Assembly (NCBI RefSeq): GCF_000308295.2
Contig: NZ_HG326652.1
Location: 205,337 to 269,336 of the forward strand
DNA length: 64,000 nucleotides
Source of the DNA: Afipia birgiae 34632
Lineage (GTDB): Bacteria > Pseudomonadota > Alphaproteobacteria > Rhizobiales > Xanthobacteraceae
Reading direction: 5' to 3'
Shown here: positions 1-8,651 of the stretch, in pieces
Position numbering within the stretch: position 1 is the stretch's first letter
How the letters are laid out: each line of letters starts with the position of its first letter
Made by a program: the position numbers and the translations under genes
Notes under the pieces: generated by a model
What the model was told of the DNA's origin: nothing
The model's input: the letters and a program-made list of their open reading frames with translations, nothing else
Databases searched by the model: none

Positions 1-2
1 GG

Positions 3-1532
3 ACAGGCGGGGCCGCCATCATGGCGGAGGCCTATGGAAAGTTAACCGGCCGGCCGGGCATTTGCTTTGTGACGCGGGGACCAGGCGCCACCAATGCCAG
101 TCATGGAGTCCACATCGCGGCACAGGATTCGACGCCGATGATTCTGTTCGTGGGACAGGTCGAGCGCGGCATGCGCGAGCGCGAGGCGTTCCAGGAACTC
201 GATTACAAGGCTGTTTTCGGTTCGATCGCAAAGTGGGTCGTTGAAATCGATAGTGCCGTTCGAATTCCTGAACTCATCACGCGGGCATTCCGGGTCGCCA
301 TGCAGGGACGCCCCGGGCCGGTCGTTATCGCGTTGCCGGAGGACGTGCTGACGGAGATAGCCACTATCGGCGATGTCGCGCATGTGGAGGCCGTCGAAGT
401 GGCTCCGCGCGTGTCCGACATGGACAAGCTGGTCGCGATGCTGCGTGAGGCGAAGCGGCCGCTCGGTATCGTGGGCGGTTCGCGCTGGACCGAACGTGCG
501 CGCGCGCAATTCGTCGGTTTTGCCGAACGTGCGGGGTTGCCTGTTGCGGCATCATTCCGCCGCGCGCATCTGTTTCCGGCTGATCATCCGAATTTTGCCG
601 GTGACCTTGGCATCGGCCCAAATCCAAAGCTTGTCGCGCGGGTTCGGGATGCGGACCTGCTTCTGATCATTGGCGGCCGAATGTCCGAAATGCCGTCATC
701 GTCCTATACGCTGATCGACGTTCCGACGCCGAAGCAGAAGCTGGTGCATGTTCATCCGGACGCAGAAGAGCTCGGCCGCGTGTATCAGCCAGCGCTGGCC
801 ATTCAGGCGTCGCCGCAATCATTCGCCGATGCGCTTGACGTCTGTGAACTAGGAGCGGCCACAAATGCGCCCAATGTGGCCGCTGCGCGGCAGGACTATA
901 TTGAATGGTCGGAAGCCCCGCTTCCGCTTCCTGGCCGCTTCCAATATGGCGAAGTGGTCCGCTGGCTTCGCGATCGGCTTCCTTCGACGGCCATCATATG
1001 CAACGGCGCTGGAAACTACGCCGGCTGGATCCACCGCTACTATCGTTTTCGCGGTTTTGGCACCCAACTGGCGCCGACATCCGGCTCGATGGGTTACGGC
1101 GTGCCGGCTGCCATTATGGCGAAGCGTCAGACGCCGGATCGTATCGTCGTCGCGATGGCCGGCGATGGCTGCTTTCTCATGAACGGACAGGAATTCGCGA
1201 CCGCCGTGCAATTTGACATCCCGATCATCGTGATCGTCATCGATAATGGCATGTATGGCACGATCCGGATGCATCAGGAGACGCATTACCCGGCACGGGT
1301 TTCGGCGACGGACTTGAAGAATCCTGATTTCGTCGCCTATGCGCGCGCTTTTGGCGGGCACGGTGAGTGGGTGGAAACAACCGACGAATTCGAACCAGCC
1401 TTTGAGCGCGCTATTCAATCCGGCCGTCCGTCAATCCTGCATTGCTTGCTCGATCCGCAAGCAATAACGCCCACTAAAACACTGGACCAGCTTCGAGCAG
1501 GGAGCATGGCGGCGATCAAAAGCTCTGGTTGA
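3..1532 (+). CDS. Thiamine pyrophosphate-dependent enzyme, acetolactate-synthase-like (5' partial)
   Basis: The reading frame is open from the window edge, so the true start lies upstream; 509 residues are visible. Order of regions: the end of the N-terminal pyrimidine-binding domain (MAEAYGKLTGRPG, then TRGPGATNA), a central domain, and a C-terminal TPP-binding domain. The C-terminal domain has the GDG...N signature (MAGDGCFLMNGQEF, then IDNGMYG). This is the IlvB/benzoylformate-decarboxylase-like superfamily. The substrate cannot be read from sequence. It lacks an obvious partner small subunit, so biosynthetic acetolactate synthase is not assured; a decarboxylase or carboligase role in catabolism is equally possible. 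An integrase remnant separates it from the downstream catabolic genes, so membership in that operon is not supported. Confidence 0.85.
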   Translation, partial: TGGAAIMAEAYGKLTGRPGICFVTRGPGATNASHGVHIAAQDSTPMILFVGQVERGMREREAFQELDYKAVFGSIAKWVVEIDSAVRIPELITRAFRVAMQGRPGPVVIALPEDVLTEIATIGDVAHVEAVEVAPRVSDMDKLVAMLREAKRPLGIVGGSRWTERARAQFVGFAERAGLPVAASFRRAHLFPADHPNFAGDLGIGPNPKLVARVRDADLLLIIGGRMSEMPSSSYTLIDVPTPKQKLVHVHPDAEELGRVYQPALAIQASPQSFADALDVCELGAATNAPNVAAARQDYIEWSEAPLPLPGRFQYGEVVRWLRDRLPSTAIICNGAGNYAGWIHRYYRFRGFGTQLAPTSGSMGYGVPAAIMAKRQTPDRIVVAMAGDGCFLMNGQEFATAVQFDIPIIVIVIDNGMYGTIRMHQETHYPARVSATDLKNPDFVAYARAFGGHGEWVETTDEFEPAFERAIQSGRPSILHCLLDPQAITPTKTLDQLRAGSMAAIKSSG

Positions 1533-1907
1533 ACCCAAGCAGGTTAGCTATTTCGTTAGAGTCTCTGCGGCGGCGCAAGCCCGTCCGAACCAGTGGAAAG
1601 CTGTTCCCGAACATGAAGGTGTCGCTGCCGTTTCGGATTTGGTAAAATCGCAACAGCAACAACAAAGCGCAAGCAAGTAGTTCTGTCACGCAGGTTTCGG
1701 TGGCCAAAAGCGCTTAGGTTCGGTACATTTTGTTGGTACAAACGAGTAAAATTTGGTGGCCGTAATATATTGATTTTGCTAATGTTTTGGGGGAAATCTG
1801 ACAACCCGCCCCTGGGCACCATCGCCTTTCTAAGCGATTGTTTTAGCGGGATAATCGAGCGCAACAAGTCGATCAATCATCCGAGTGTAGCACACGGATG
1901 ACACACA
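1533..1907. other. Intergenic stretch without a recognisable gene
   Basis: These 375 bases are AT-richer than the flanks, especially 1720-1800, and contain no coding pattern I can support. A short near-repeat (GGTACA at about 1720 and 1735) lies upstream of the integrase remnant. It could be part of an old attachment region, but no second copy was found. Confidence 0.4.
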
Positions 1908-2693
1908 TTGGCGCTCAGGACAGCACGTCCGACGAAACGGCAAAGATCGTCGCACCACCAATTCAGGAAGCGTGTGCCCGCCGACGTGCTTGCGTTGGCG
2001 AATGGTCGGTACGTCACATTTTATCTGCCAACCGGGCAGGGGAAAGAGGGCCCGGTAGCCGTCACGGTTGGGCAGGAAATATCCCTCTCATTGCGGCAAT
2101 TGCGATTCTCGCAAAAGGGCGGCACGCGGCCATCGTTCTGCAATTTGAACAGTGGTGCAACGCCGTCCGCGTCGGGCAGATAGATGAACCACGGCAAGCT
2201 GACGATATCCTCGCGCCGCTGCTTCCGGTGGCGGATGAACAGGCACTTCTCACTTTTGATGCGTTGTGGAAGCGATGGGAGCGGGAAGCAAAGCCAGCAC
2301 CAAGCACGGTCTCGACATGGTGGGGCTATGTTCAGCAGTTTCAGAAACACCTAGGCCATGATGATCCGCGCCGCGTCACGCCCGATGATGTGGTGGCGTG
2401 GAAGGATGCCTTGGTCGCGCGTGGCCTTACAAGCGTTCGCGACGGACCTCTCGCTGCGATCAAGACCCTGTTCAACTACGGCGTGGCCAACCGGCTTTTG
2501 AAACGCAACCCTGCGCAGAGCGTGACCACCGCCCGCAAGTCTCGGGCCGGAAAACGCAGGCTTCCTTACGATGATGACGAAGTCGCTCGGCTGCTTTCGC
2601 TGGCGGATCGCGCAACACGAGTATCGCGCCGATGGTTGCCGTGGCTCTTGGGGCCGAAGGAGCTGATGCGCTGGGATCGTCGATTGTGCTTTC
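1908..2693 (+). pseudogene. Tyrosine recombinase / phage-type integrase remnant
   Basis: Two frames together give an integrase. The first (from about 1908) encodes an N-terminal segment of the type HQFRKRVPADVLALANG, typical of the small N-terminal domain of many alphaproteobacterial integrases. After about 2100 the similarity moves to another frame, which encodes the SAM-like core-binding domain (FDALWKRWEREAKPAPSTVS, then WKDALVARGLTS) and the beginning of the catalytic domain (LPYDDDEVARLLSLAD). The frame is lost before any Arg-His-Tyr catalytic motif, and the convergent lacI-type gene starts there. It is therefore both frameshifted and 3' truncated, and cannot be active. It indicates an old integration between the TPP-enzyme gene and the catabolic cluster. 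Confidence 0.75.
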
Positions 2694-3743
2694 TCAAGTG
2701 CTCGCGCGTTCAATAATTGTGAAACCCAGGTCAATCTGCCTCTGGCCGCGGGGAATGCCATTGAGGCGGCTAAGCATTTCTTCGCCAATGCGAACACCAA
2801 TGTCATACCGGGGAATCCGTATGGTTGTCAGTGGCGGGACCAGTTCTGCCGCGATGATGGAATCATCCAGCCCGGCGATAGCGATACGGCCCGGCACTGA
2901 CCAGCCCTGACGGTGGCATTCAAAAACAGCCCCAACCGCCAGAACGTCGCTTGCTGCAAAGACAGCGTCCAGTTCGGGACAGCGTTGGAGCAAATGTTTC
3001 AATGCCTGTGCGCCACTGTGGAAATCAAAGACCGTGCGTTCTATTCGCTCGGGAAGAACGGGAAGTCCAAGGTCATGCAGCGCTGCAATGTGACCTTTTT
3101 CGCGCATCATTGTTCGATCGTTGTTTTCGGTCAGGCCGCCCATGAAGCCAATATTGCGATACCCCTCTTCATAGAGAAAACGGGTCATGCTGCTTGCCGC
3201 CTCGAAATTAGAAAAGCCCACCACCGTATCGATTGGGTTGTCGGTGAGTGCCCACATCTCAAATATCGGGATATCCGCATTCATGAGCAGCTTTAGAGTT
3301 GTCTCGTTATGAGTGACACCCGTGAGAATGAGGGCGTCAGCGCGTCGGGACAGAAAGGCGCGCGCAAGATTGGCCTCGGCGTCAAGATCGTAGCGGCTGC
3401 TGCCAATCACCAGCTTGTAGTCCGCCTTTTCGACGACATCGGTCAGGCCCTGGATCGTGTCTGCGAATAATGAGTTGGTGATAGTGGGGATGATCACGCC
3501 GATGATCTTGCTTCGTCGCGAGGCGAGGCTTCCGGCAACCAGATCGGGTACGTAATTGGCGCTGGCTATGGCGCTTTGAACGCGCTCCCGCGTTCTCGGT
3601 GAAACCTGTCCCGGATGGTTAAGTACACGCGAGACTGTCACCAGCGAAACTCCGGCGGCCTTGGCGATATCCATCATCCGCTTGCTGGAGCGGGCAGGTC
3701 GCTTCGACTCGTCCGGCGTGGTGGTTCCTTTTGGCGTTTTCAA
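2694..3743 (-). CDS. LacI-family transcriptional regulator
   Basis: The 349-residue protein has an N-terminal LacI helix-turn-helix (MDIAKAAGVSLVTVSRVLN) and a hinge region, then a periplasmic-binding-protein-like sensor domain (IIGVIIPTITNSLFADTIQG). The longest frame begins with TTG at 3743. An ATG at 3677, directly before the HTH as in most LacI proteins, is a strong alternative start. It is divergent from the aldehyde dehydrogenase gene. The 108-bp gap (from the TTG start) contains a sigma70-like promoter and two GC-centred palindromes of the LacI operator type. It is therefore very likely the local regulator of the catabolic operon, and perhaps of itself. The inducer is unknown; a substrate or intermediate of the pathway is the natural inference. 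Confidence 0.9.
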   Translation of the reverse strand: MKTPKGTTTPDESKRPARSSKRMMDIAKAAGVSLVTVSRVLNHPGQVSPRTRERVQSAIASANYVPDLVAGSLASRRSKIIGVIIPTITNSLFADTIQGLTDVVEKADYKLVIGSSRYDLDAEANLARAFLSRRADALILTGVTHNETTLKLLMNADIPIFEMWALTDNPIDTVVGFSNFEAASSMTRFLYEEGYRNIGFMGGLTENNDRTMMREKGHIAALHDLGLPVLPERIERTVFDFHSGAQALKHLLQRCPELDAVFAASDVLAVGAVFECHRQGWSVPGRIAIAGLDDSIIAAELVPPLTTIRIPRYDIGVRIGEEMLSRLNGIPRGQRQIDLGFTIIERAST

Positions 3744-3771
3744 AGCAGTATCCCACTCGATTCTTGAAGCC

Positions 3772-3800
3772 TTGACACTAAACGATGGAAGCGCTTACAT
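3772..3800 (+). promoter_or_regulatory. Sigma70-like promoter of the catabolic operon
   Basis: TTGACA at 3772-3777 is followed after exactly 17 bases by TTACAT at 3795-3800. The first LacI-type palindrome overlaps the spacer and the -10 box, so a bound repressor would block RNA polymerase. The position, 52 bases before the aldehyde dehydrogenase ATG, fits. The promoter is inferred from sequence only. Confidence 0.6.
3785..3800. promoter_or_regulatory. LacI-type operator O1
   Basis: Near-perfect palindrome ATGGAAGCGCTTACAT centred on AGCGCT, the classic form of GalR/LacI-family operators. It overlaps the -10 box. Its centre lies 21 bp from that of the second operator, two helical turns, so both sites face the same side of the DNA. 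Confidence 0.65.
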
Positions 3801-3805
3801 AGCAA

Positions 3806-3821
3806 ATGAAAGCGCTTCCAT
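3806..3821. promoter_or_regulatory. LacI-type operator O2
   Basis: ATGAAAGCGCTTCCAT, the partner of the operator at 3785-3800 with the same AGCGCT core. It lies just downstream of the predicted -10 box, where a repressor would block initiation. The tandem arrangement suggests cooperative binding. Confidence 0.65.
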
Positions 3822-3851
3822 ATCGAAGATGCGCATCCTTCGAGCGTCGAA

Positions 3852-5288
3852 ATGTATGAATTTGAGACTATTGCCGCCGCCTCTGACGGCGGCGCGCGGC
3901 TAGAAACCCGCAATCCAGCTGACCGCCACAGCGTGGCGGGGCGCTATTTGTCTTCCGATCCTTCGCGGATGGGCGATGTGGTTGGTGTTGCTCGCGCTGC
4001 GCAACGGGATTGGGCGGCGCTGTCGGACGCGGCGCGGCTGTCTTTGCTGGCCAGATTCTTGACGTCTCTAAGCGCGCGCGCCCAAGACATCGCGCGCTCG
4101 ATTACTATCGAGCAGGGCAAGCCTCTGGCGGAAGCGCGGGGCGAGGTCACAAAGGCTCTCGACGAGTCTGCTCAAATGCTTGCGAGTGCGGGGCGACCGG
4201 GTGGCGCTGTGCATGCGACGACGAGAGCGGGTGTTACTCCCGTTACGGTGCGTCGTCCGAGAGGTGTGATCGCAGCGTTGACGCCCTGGAATTTTCCAGC
4301 GCTTTCGCCGTTGCGCAAGATTGTGCCGGCGCTCGCCTTTGGAAATGCTATCATTCTCAAGCCTTCCGAATTTTCTCCCGGTGCTGCTTGCATTATCGCC
4401 GAAGTCGCGCGGGATGTGCTGCCCGAAGGCTTGTTGCAGCTTGTCATTGGCGGCGCCGAGATCGGCCGGGAGCTGGTTTCCGTGCCAGGTGTGGATGGGA
4501 TCACCTTCACTGGATCGGTGGCGACCGGTAAGGCAATCTACCGCGCGGCGGCGGACAATCTTGCAGAGCTCAGTTTGGAATTGGGCGGCAAGAATGCCGC
4601 GATCATCCACGATGTTCCCCAGATGGACCGGTGCCTCGATCAGGTTGCGGGCGCGGCCTTCCTGTGCTCGGGGCAGCGTTGCACCGCAATTAGCCGCGTG
4701 ATCGTGAGGTCTGAACTTGCGGAGAGTGTGATCGAGGGGTTGGCTGCTCGCGCTCGCTCACTTGTTCCGGGGGATGGACTACAGCAGGGCACAACCCTTG
4801 GGCCTCTCATATCGGATCAGCATTTGTCGCGCGTTACCGGGATGGTCGCTTTGGGTGTGAGGCGTGGTGCGCGAATTGTTACCGGTGGAGCGGTGCTGAC
4901 AGGTGGGGCTTGTGCCAAAGGGCATTTCTATGCGCCGACGGTGTTGCGTGATGTTACCTCCGACAATCCGGTTGCCCAGGAGGAAATCTTTGGTCCAGTC
5001 ATCAGTGTGCTGACGTACGAAACCCTGGATGAAGCCATGCAGCTTCTTAATGGCGTCGAATTCGGACTCACTGCAGCGTTGTTCTCGTCCGACATTACGG
5101 TGATCGACCGCTTCATCGCGGGAAGCGAGAGCGGAATGATTCACGTCAATCACGGAACGACGCCTGACAGCAATATGCCTTTCGTTGGCATCCGGAATTC
5201 CGGTGTAGGCGCCTGCTCTGTCGGGCCGGGTGCGGCGGCTTTCTATACCACTGAACACGCAGTCTATCTGGGGCGGCCTCAGGTTTGA
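3852..5288 (+). CDS. NAD(P)-dependent aldehyde dehydrogenase (GabD-like)
   Basis: The 478-residue protein is of normal aldehyde dehydrogenase length. It has the cofactor-binding segment TPWNFPALSPLRKIVPALA, the general-base glutamate in LELGGKN (Glu243) and the catalytic cysteine in SGQRCTA (Cys277). It belongs to the broad succinate-semialdehyde dehydrogenase-like group and oxidises an aldehyde to a carboxylate in the cytoplasm. It is the first gene after the operator/promoter region and is followed at once by the split UxaA-type lyase. If the cluster degrades a C3 sulfonate, this enzyme would be the 3-sulfolactaldehyde dehydrogenase. If it degrades sugar acids, it would oxidise a sugar-acid semialdehyde. 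The substrate is inferred from neighbours only. Confidence 0.9.
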   Translation: MYEFETIAAASDGGARLETRNPADRHSVAGRYLSSDPSRMGDVVGVARAAQRDWAALSDAARLSLLARFLTSLSARAQDIARSITIEQGKPLAEARGEVTKALDESAQMLASAGRPGGAVHATTRAGVTPVTVRRPRGVIAALTPWNFPALSPLRKIVPALAFGNAIILKPSEFSPGAACIIAEVARDVLPEGLLQLVIGGAEIGRELVSVPGVDGITFTGSVATGKAIYRAAADNLAELSLELGGKNAAIIHDVPQMDRCLDQVAGAAFLCSGQRCTAISRVIVRSELAESVIEGLAARARSLVPGDGLQQGTTLGPLISDQHLSRVTGMVALGVRRGARIVTGGAVLTGGACAKGHFYAPTVLRDVTSDNPVAQEEIFGPVISVLTYETLDEAMQLLNGVEFGLTAALFSSDITVIDRFIAGSESGMIHVNHGTTPDSNMPFVGIRNSGVGACSVGPGAAAFYTTEHAVYLGRPQV

Positions 5289-5290
5289 AC

Positions 5291-5563
5291 ATGACAGAAC
5301 AGAACAAAGCAGCGCGCAGCGCGGAGCGGCGCCATCTAACGTTGTCGAGTGGCGACAATGTAACGACCGTTCTGGATGATTTGGTTGATGCGTCTTGTCT
5401 TGCGGGTGGTGGCGCAGTCGTGCCCGGTGTCCGGTTTGGTCACAAAGTGGCGCTCACTGATATTGCGGCAGGAGATTCCGTTGTGAAGTACGGAGTTGTC
5501 ATTGGGCATGCAACGCAGCCCATCGCGAAGGGTGAGCATGTCCATGTCCACAATTGCTGCTAA
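5291..5563 (+). CDS. UxaA/SuyA-like small subunit, SAF domain
   Basis: A 90-residue protein corresponding to the N-terminal SAF domain of altronate/galactarate dehydratases, ending in the typical GEHVHVHN motif. In full-length UxaA enzymes this domain is fused to the large domain. In split enzymes such as (R)-sulfolactate sulfo-lyase (SuyA/SuyB) it is a separate subunit. Start taken at ATG 5291, two bases after the aldehyde dehydrogenase stop; a TTG at 5285 is an alternative. Its 3' end overlaps the large-subunit gene, so the two are translationally coupled and probably made in equal amounts. Substrate unproven. Confidence 0.8.
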   Translation: MTEQNKAARSAERRHLTLSSGDNVTTVLDDLVDASCLAGGGAVVPGVRFGHKVALTDIAAGDSVVKYGVVIGHATQPIAKGEHVHVHNCC

Positions 5564-6713
5564 CGGATTTCATGGGTTCGTGCGCCCCGATGGGTCTGTC
5601 GGAGTGCGGAATCATCTCTTGGTTCTTTCGACCGTCGCGTTGACGAATCGGTTGGCGGAGCTTGCTGCAGAAGGTATTCCAGACGCGATCGTTGTAGCCG
5701 GAGATTTTGTGCGTGGCTTGCGCGGAGCTGATCTTCCGCTTCAGGCGCGAGTCTTGCGAGCACTGGTGAGCCACCCGAATGTCGGAGGCGCGCTTGTGCT
5801 ATGTCATGACGTCCCGACCTCGCGTGCACTCGAAGCGGCTTTTGCCGGTGAGGGCAAGCCGGTTTCAGTTCAAGCATTGATGGCCGCGAAAGGCATGACC
5901 GATGCTGTCGCCCGTGCGCGCGCGGCTGCATCCGACCTTGCGCACTCTTTAACCGGAGCGACGCGCAGCCTTGTCCCACTGTCATGCTTGACGGTTGCGT
6001 TGGAGTGCGGTGGTTCCGACGCCACAAGCGCTCTGGCCGCGAATCCGTCGATTGGCAGATTTGTGGATCGACTGATCGATGCCGGGGGCACCGCAATCGT
6101 GTCGGAGACGGCGGAGTTCGTTGGTGCCGAGTCGGTTGTGAGCGCGCGAGCCGCCAATCAGAAGGTATCAGCAGACATCCTCGCAGCCCTGGCCCGGTCC
6201 GAGGCGTTTCTGTCGGAGGATGGTGAAAGCTATCGCGGTGTGAATCCCACTCAAGAGAACATTGAAGCGGGATTGACCACACTGATTGAGAAATCGATGG
6301 GAGCGGTGGCCAAAACGGGGAGCCGTCCTTTTGTGGGTTGTTTGACGTTCGGGTCAAAACCGCCGGCGCCGGGACTCTACTTCATGGACACCCCGTTCTT
6401 TAGCCCGGTCTCGATCACAGGCATGGTTGCCGCTTCCGCACAGGTTGTTTTGTTTGCAGTCGGCGTGTTCAACCCTTCGGGCAGCCCGCTGGCGCCAACA
6501 CTGAAAGTATGTGGCAACCCTCGCACGCTTGCGGAATGGAAAGACAGCCTTGATGTCGACGTGAGTGCCGCGGTGACGGACGGAGCAAGCCTCAACGAGA
6601 TGGCTGACAAGGTTGAGCTTGCTTTGCGCAAGGTTCTGGAAGGCGAGAAAACCATGTCGGAAGCTTGGAGTGAGGGGCAGATCATCATCCCGAGCACGAA
6701 GTCCTTGCTGTGA
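5538..6713 (+). CDS. UxaA/SuyB-like lyase, large subunit
   Basis: The 391-residue protein matches the catalytic part of the UxaA family: GFVRPDGSVGVRNHLLVLST near the N-terminus, LTVALECGGSDATSALAANP in the middle, and a C-terminal PTLKVCGNPRT. These Fe-dependent enzymes remove water from altronate or galactarate, or sulfite from (R)-sulfolactate. The start at ATG 5538 is chosen because it follows an AAGGGTGAG ribosome-binding site and overlaps the small subunit by 26 bp; longer in-frame extensions lack this. A TauE/SafE exporter and a NitT/TauT-type transporter nearby favour sulfo-lyase activity (sulfolactate to pyruvate plus sulfite), but a sugar-acid dehydratase cannot be excluded. Confidence 0.85.
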   Translation: MSMSTIAANGFHGFVRPDGSVGVRNHLLVLSTVALTNRLAELAAEGIPDAIVVAGDFVRGLRGADLPLQARVLRALVSHPNVGGALVLCHDVPTSRALEAAFAGEGKPVSVQALMAAKGMTDAVARARAAASDLAHSLTGATRSLVPLSCLTVALECGGSDATSALAANPSIGRFVDRLIDAGGTAIVSETAEFVGAESVVSARAANQKVSADILAALARSEAFLSEDGESYRGVNPTQENIEAGLTTLIEKSMGAVAKTGSRPFVGCLTFGSKPPAPGLYFMDTPFFSPVSITGMVAASAQVVLFAVGVFNPSGSPLAPTLKVCGNPRTLAEWKDSLDVDVSAAVTDGASLNEMADKVELALRKVLEGEKTMSEAWSEGQIIIPSTKSLL

Positions 6714-6761
6714 GCGCAGGTTACTAGGCTGCAAAAATCCGAATCTAAGGGGAGGAACAAA

Positions 6762-7784
6762 ATGAAGAGAAAACTGAGAACGATACTGTTGGCAGCAGCA
6801 TTCGCCGTAGCCGCGGCGGCTCCGGTCGCGGCGCTTGATCAGGTGCGCACCAATAGTATCACGGCCTATACGGGCTTCTATATCTACGTTGCCGATACGA
6901 TGGGCTTCTTCAAGAAACACGGCATAGATGCATCGCCACGCTGGTTTCCGAGCGGGGCGCCTATCATGCAGGGAGCCGCAGGCGGACAATGGGACATGGC
7001 CTTTCTGGGGGCTCCGCCGATGGTTGTTGGTGGTCCCGCGCTGGGGCTGGTCACTGTCGGAATGATCGCCGAGGAAGGCGGTATGCACGAACTGATCGGG
7101 CGGCCGGCCTATGTTGACGCGGCGAAGGCTGATTCAAGCAAGCTTCGTGGAGCCCGCATTTTCGTGACCACCCTGTCCACCGGTCACTACATGGTCGAGG
7201 CCTGTCTACGGCATCTTGGATTGTCCACGAATGACGTCCGCATTGTTCCCAGTGAACAGCAGGCGACGCTGTCGGCATTTGTCGCCGGCGAAGGGGATCT
7301 GGCGCAGGTGTGGTCTCCGCAAACCACCATGCTGCAGGCTAGGGGAAACAAGGTTATCTGCGGCGCCAAGGAACTGGCTCTGAGCATGCCGGGTATCAGT
7401 GTCGCGCATCCCAATTTCATCGCCAACAACGGTTCAGACAAGATCACCCGCTGGTTGCGAGCCACCGCTGAGGCTGTGGAATGGATTCGTCAGGATCGCA
7501 AGCGCACCTTCGAACTTTATAAAAAGTACGACGCTTTTCGTGGTTTCAACTTCAAGGATGACATGCTCGAAGGCGAAGTCGATCTGGTTATGAATACCTA
7601 CATGAACGTCGATCAGCAGCTTGCGATGCTGAAACCCGCTGCAGGCAAGCCTGAACCCGCGATCGCGGCATCATTCAGCGCGATTGCTGAGTTCTTCATC
7701 CGTCAGGGACGTCTAAAGACCGTGCCCGATTATCGCCCATATATCGACAGCCGATATCTTGAGGCCGTTAAGAGCAATCCCTGA
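6762..7784 (+). CDS. ABC transporter substrate-binding protein, NitT/TauT type
   Basis: The 340-residue secreted protein begins with a clear signal peptide (KRKLRTILLAAAFAVAAAAP, cleavage near VAALDQ). It continues as an NMT1/SsuA-like periplasmic binding protein: GFYIYVADTMGFFKKHGID, then GGQWDMAFLGAPP. A strong Shine-Dalgarno (AAGGGGAGG) precedes ATG 6762. It captures the substrate for the transporter encoded by the next three genes. Members of this family bind sulfonates, nitrate or bicarbonate, pyrimidine precursors and other small anions; the ligand cannot be read directly. Highest expression would be expected here, consistent with the best ribosome-binding site of the operon. Confidence 0.9.
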   Translation: MKRKLRTILLAAAFAVAAAAPVAALDQVRTNSITAYTGFYIYVADTMGFFKKHGIDASPRWFPSGAPIMQGAAGGQWDMAFLGAPPMVVGGPALGLVTVGMIAEEGGMHELIGRPAYVDAAKADSSKLRGARIFVTTLSTGHYMVEACLRHLGLSTNDVRIVPSEQQATLSAFVAGEGDLAQVWSPQTTMLQARGNKVICGAKELALSMPGISVAHPNFIANNGSDKITRWLRATAEAVEWIRQDRKRTFELYKKYDAFRGFNFKDDMLEGEVDLVMNTYMNVDQQLAMLKPAAGKPEPAIAASFSAIAEFFIRQGRLKTVPDYRPYIDSRYLEAVKSNP

Positions 7785-7847
7785 TTTACGCGGGTTTCCG
7801 GGCGGACAGGTTGCCGCCCGTTACCCCGGACCGACAAGGTTTTCGCA

Positions 7848-8648
7848 ATGACGACAACGATCGAATACCGCAATGTCTCGATGTCTTTCGGGACGGGAGC
7901 GCAAGCTGTCCGTGCTCTCGATCCAACCAATTTCAAGATTGGCAATCAGGAATTCCTGATGATCGTGGGTCCATCAGGATGCGGAAAGAGTACACTTCTG
8001 CACGTCACCTCGGGATTGCTCAAGCCGACAACCGGCGAGGTGTTACTTGACGGTCAGCCCATTACTGCGCCCGGTCCAGACAAGGCCCTGGTGTTCCAGA
8101 ATTTCTCGTTGTTCCCATGGAAAACAGTATGGGAAAATATCGATTTTGGTTTGCGCATTAACAACCTGCCACGAGACGAACGGGAAGCGCGGGTTCGTCA
8201 CTACATCAAGCTAACCGGCCTTAGCGGGTTTGAGCACCGTTATCCTCGCCAGCTTTCGGGTGGAATGCAGCAGCGCGTTGCTATTGCGCGCAGCTTTGTT
8301 CTGCGGCCGCGCGTATTGCTGATGGACGAGCCGTTCGCCGCGCTGGACGCGCAAAATCGCGCAATCATGCAGGAAGAGCTGGTACGTATCTGGTCCGAGC
8401 AGCGCTCGACAGTCTTGTTCATTACCCACTCGGTCGAGGAGGCTGTCTATCTGGCCGATCGCGTGATGGTAATGAGCCGGCGGCCTGGTCAGATCAAGGA
8501 AGTAATCGACGTCGGAGCAGTCACGGGCGCTTCTCATTGGAGGACGCGACCTTTGAACGATGTGGCCTCCGATGCGAAATTTCAGAATCTGCGGCATCAT
8601 GTCTGGGAGAGTGTGCGCAGCGAAATCAGTCCTCTTGTGGGGGCTTGA
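7848..8648 (+). CDS. ABC transporter ATP-binding protein (SsuB/TauB-like)
   Basis: The 266-residue ATPase has a Walker A motif GPSGCGKST (near residue 41), a Q-loop region (LVFQNFSLFPW), the ABC signature LSGGMQQR, Walker B VLLMDEPF and the switch histidine in FITHSVEEA. The LFPWKTV segment is typical of the nitrate/taurine/sulfonate importers. It energises import through the two permeases directly downstream, whose genes follow with gaps of 3 and 1 bases. The C-terminal 40 residues extend past the conserved ATPase fold, as in SsuB/TauB. Confidence 0.92.
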   Translation: MTTTIEYRNVSMSFGTGAQAVRALDPTNFKIGNQEFLMIVGPSGCGKSTLLHVTSGLLKPTTGEVLLDGQPITAPGPDKALVFQNFSLFPWKTVWENIDFGLRINNLPRDEREARVRHYIKLTGLSGFEHRYPRQLSGGMQQRVAIARSFVLRPRVLLMDEPFAALDAQNRAIMQEELVRIWSEQRSTVLFITHSVEEAVYLADRVMVMSRRPGQIKEVIDVGAVTGASHWRTRPLNDVASDAKFQNLRHHVWESVRSEISPLVGA

Positions 8649-8651
8649 ACA

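Noticed and set aside
3-1532. Sulfoacetaldehyde acetyltransferase (Xsc), which would fit the sulfonate theme
   Set aside because: The visible motifs are those of general IlvB-like enzymes, no phosphotransacetylase partner is present, and an integrase remnant separates it from the cluster.
5560-6357. 265-codon minus-strand frame opposite the UxaA-type large subunit
   Set aside because: Pro/Arg/Ser-rich with no domain; the opposite strand is a convincing enzyme.
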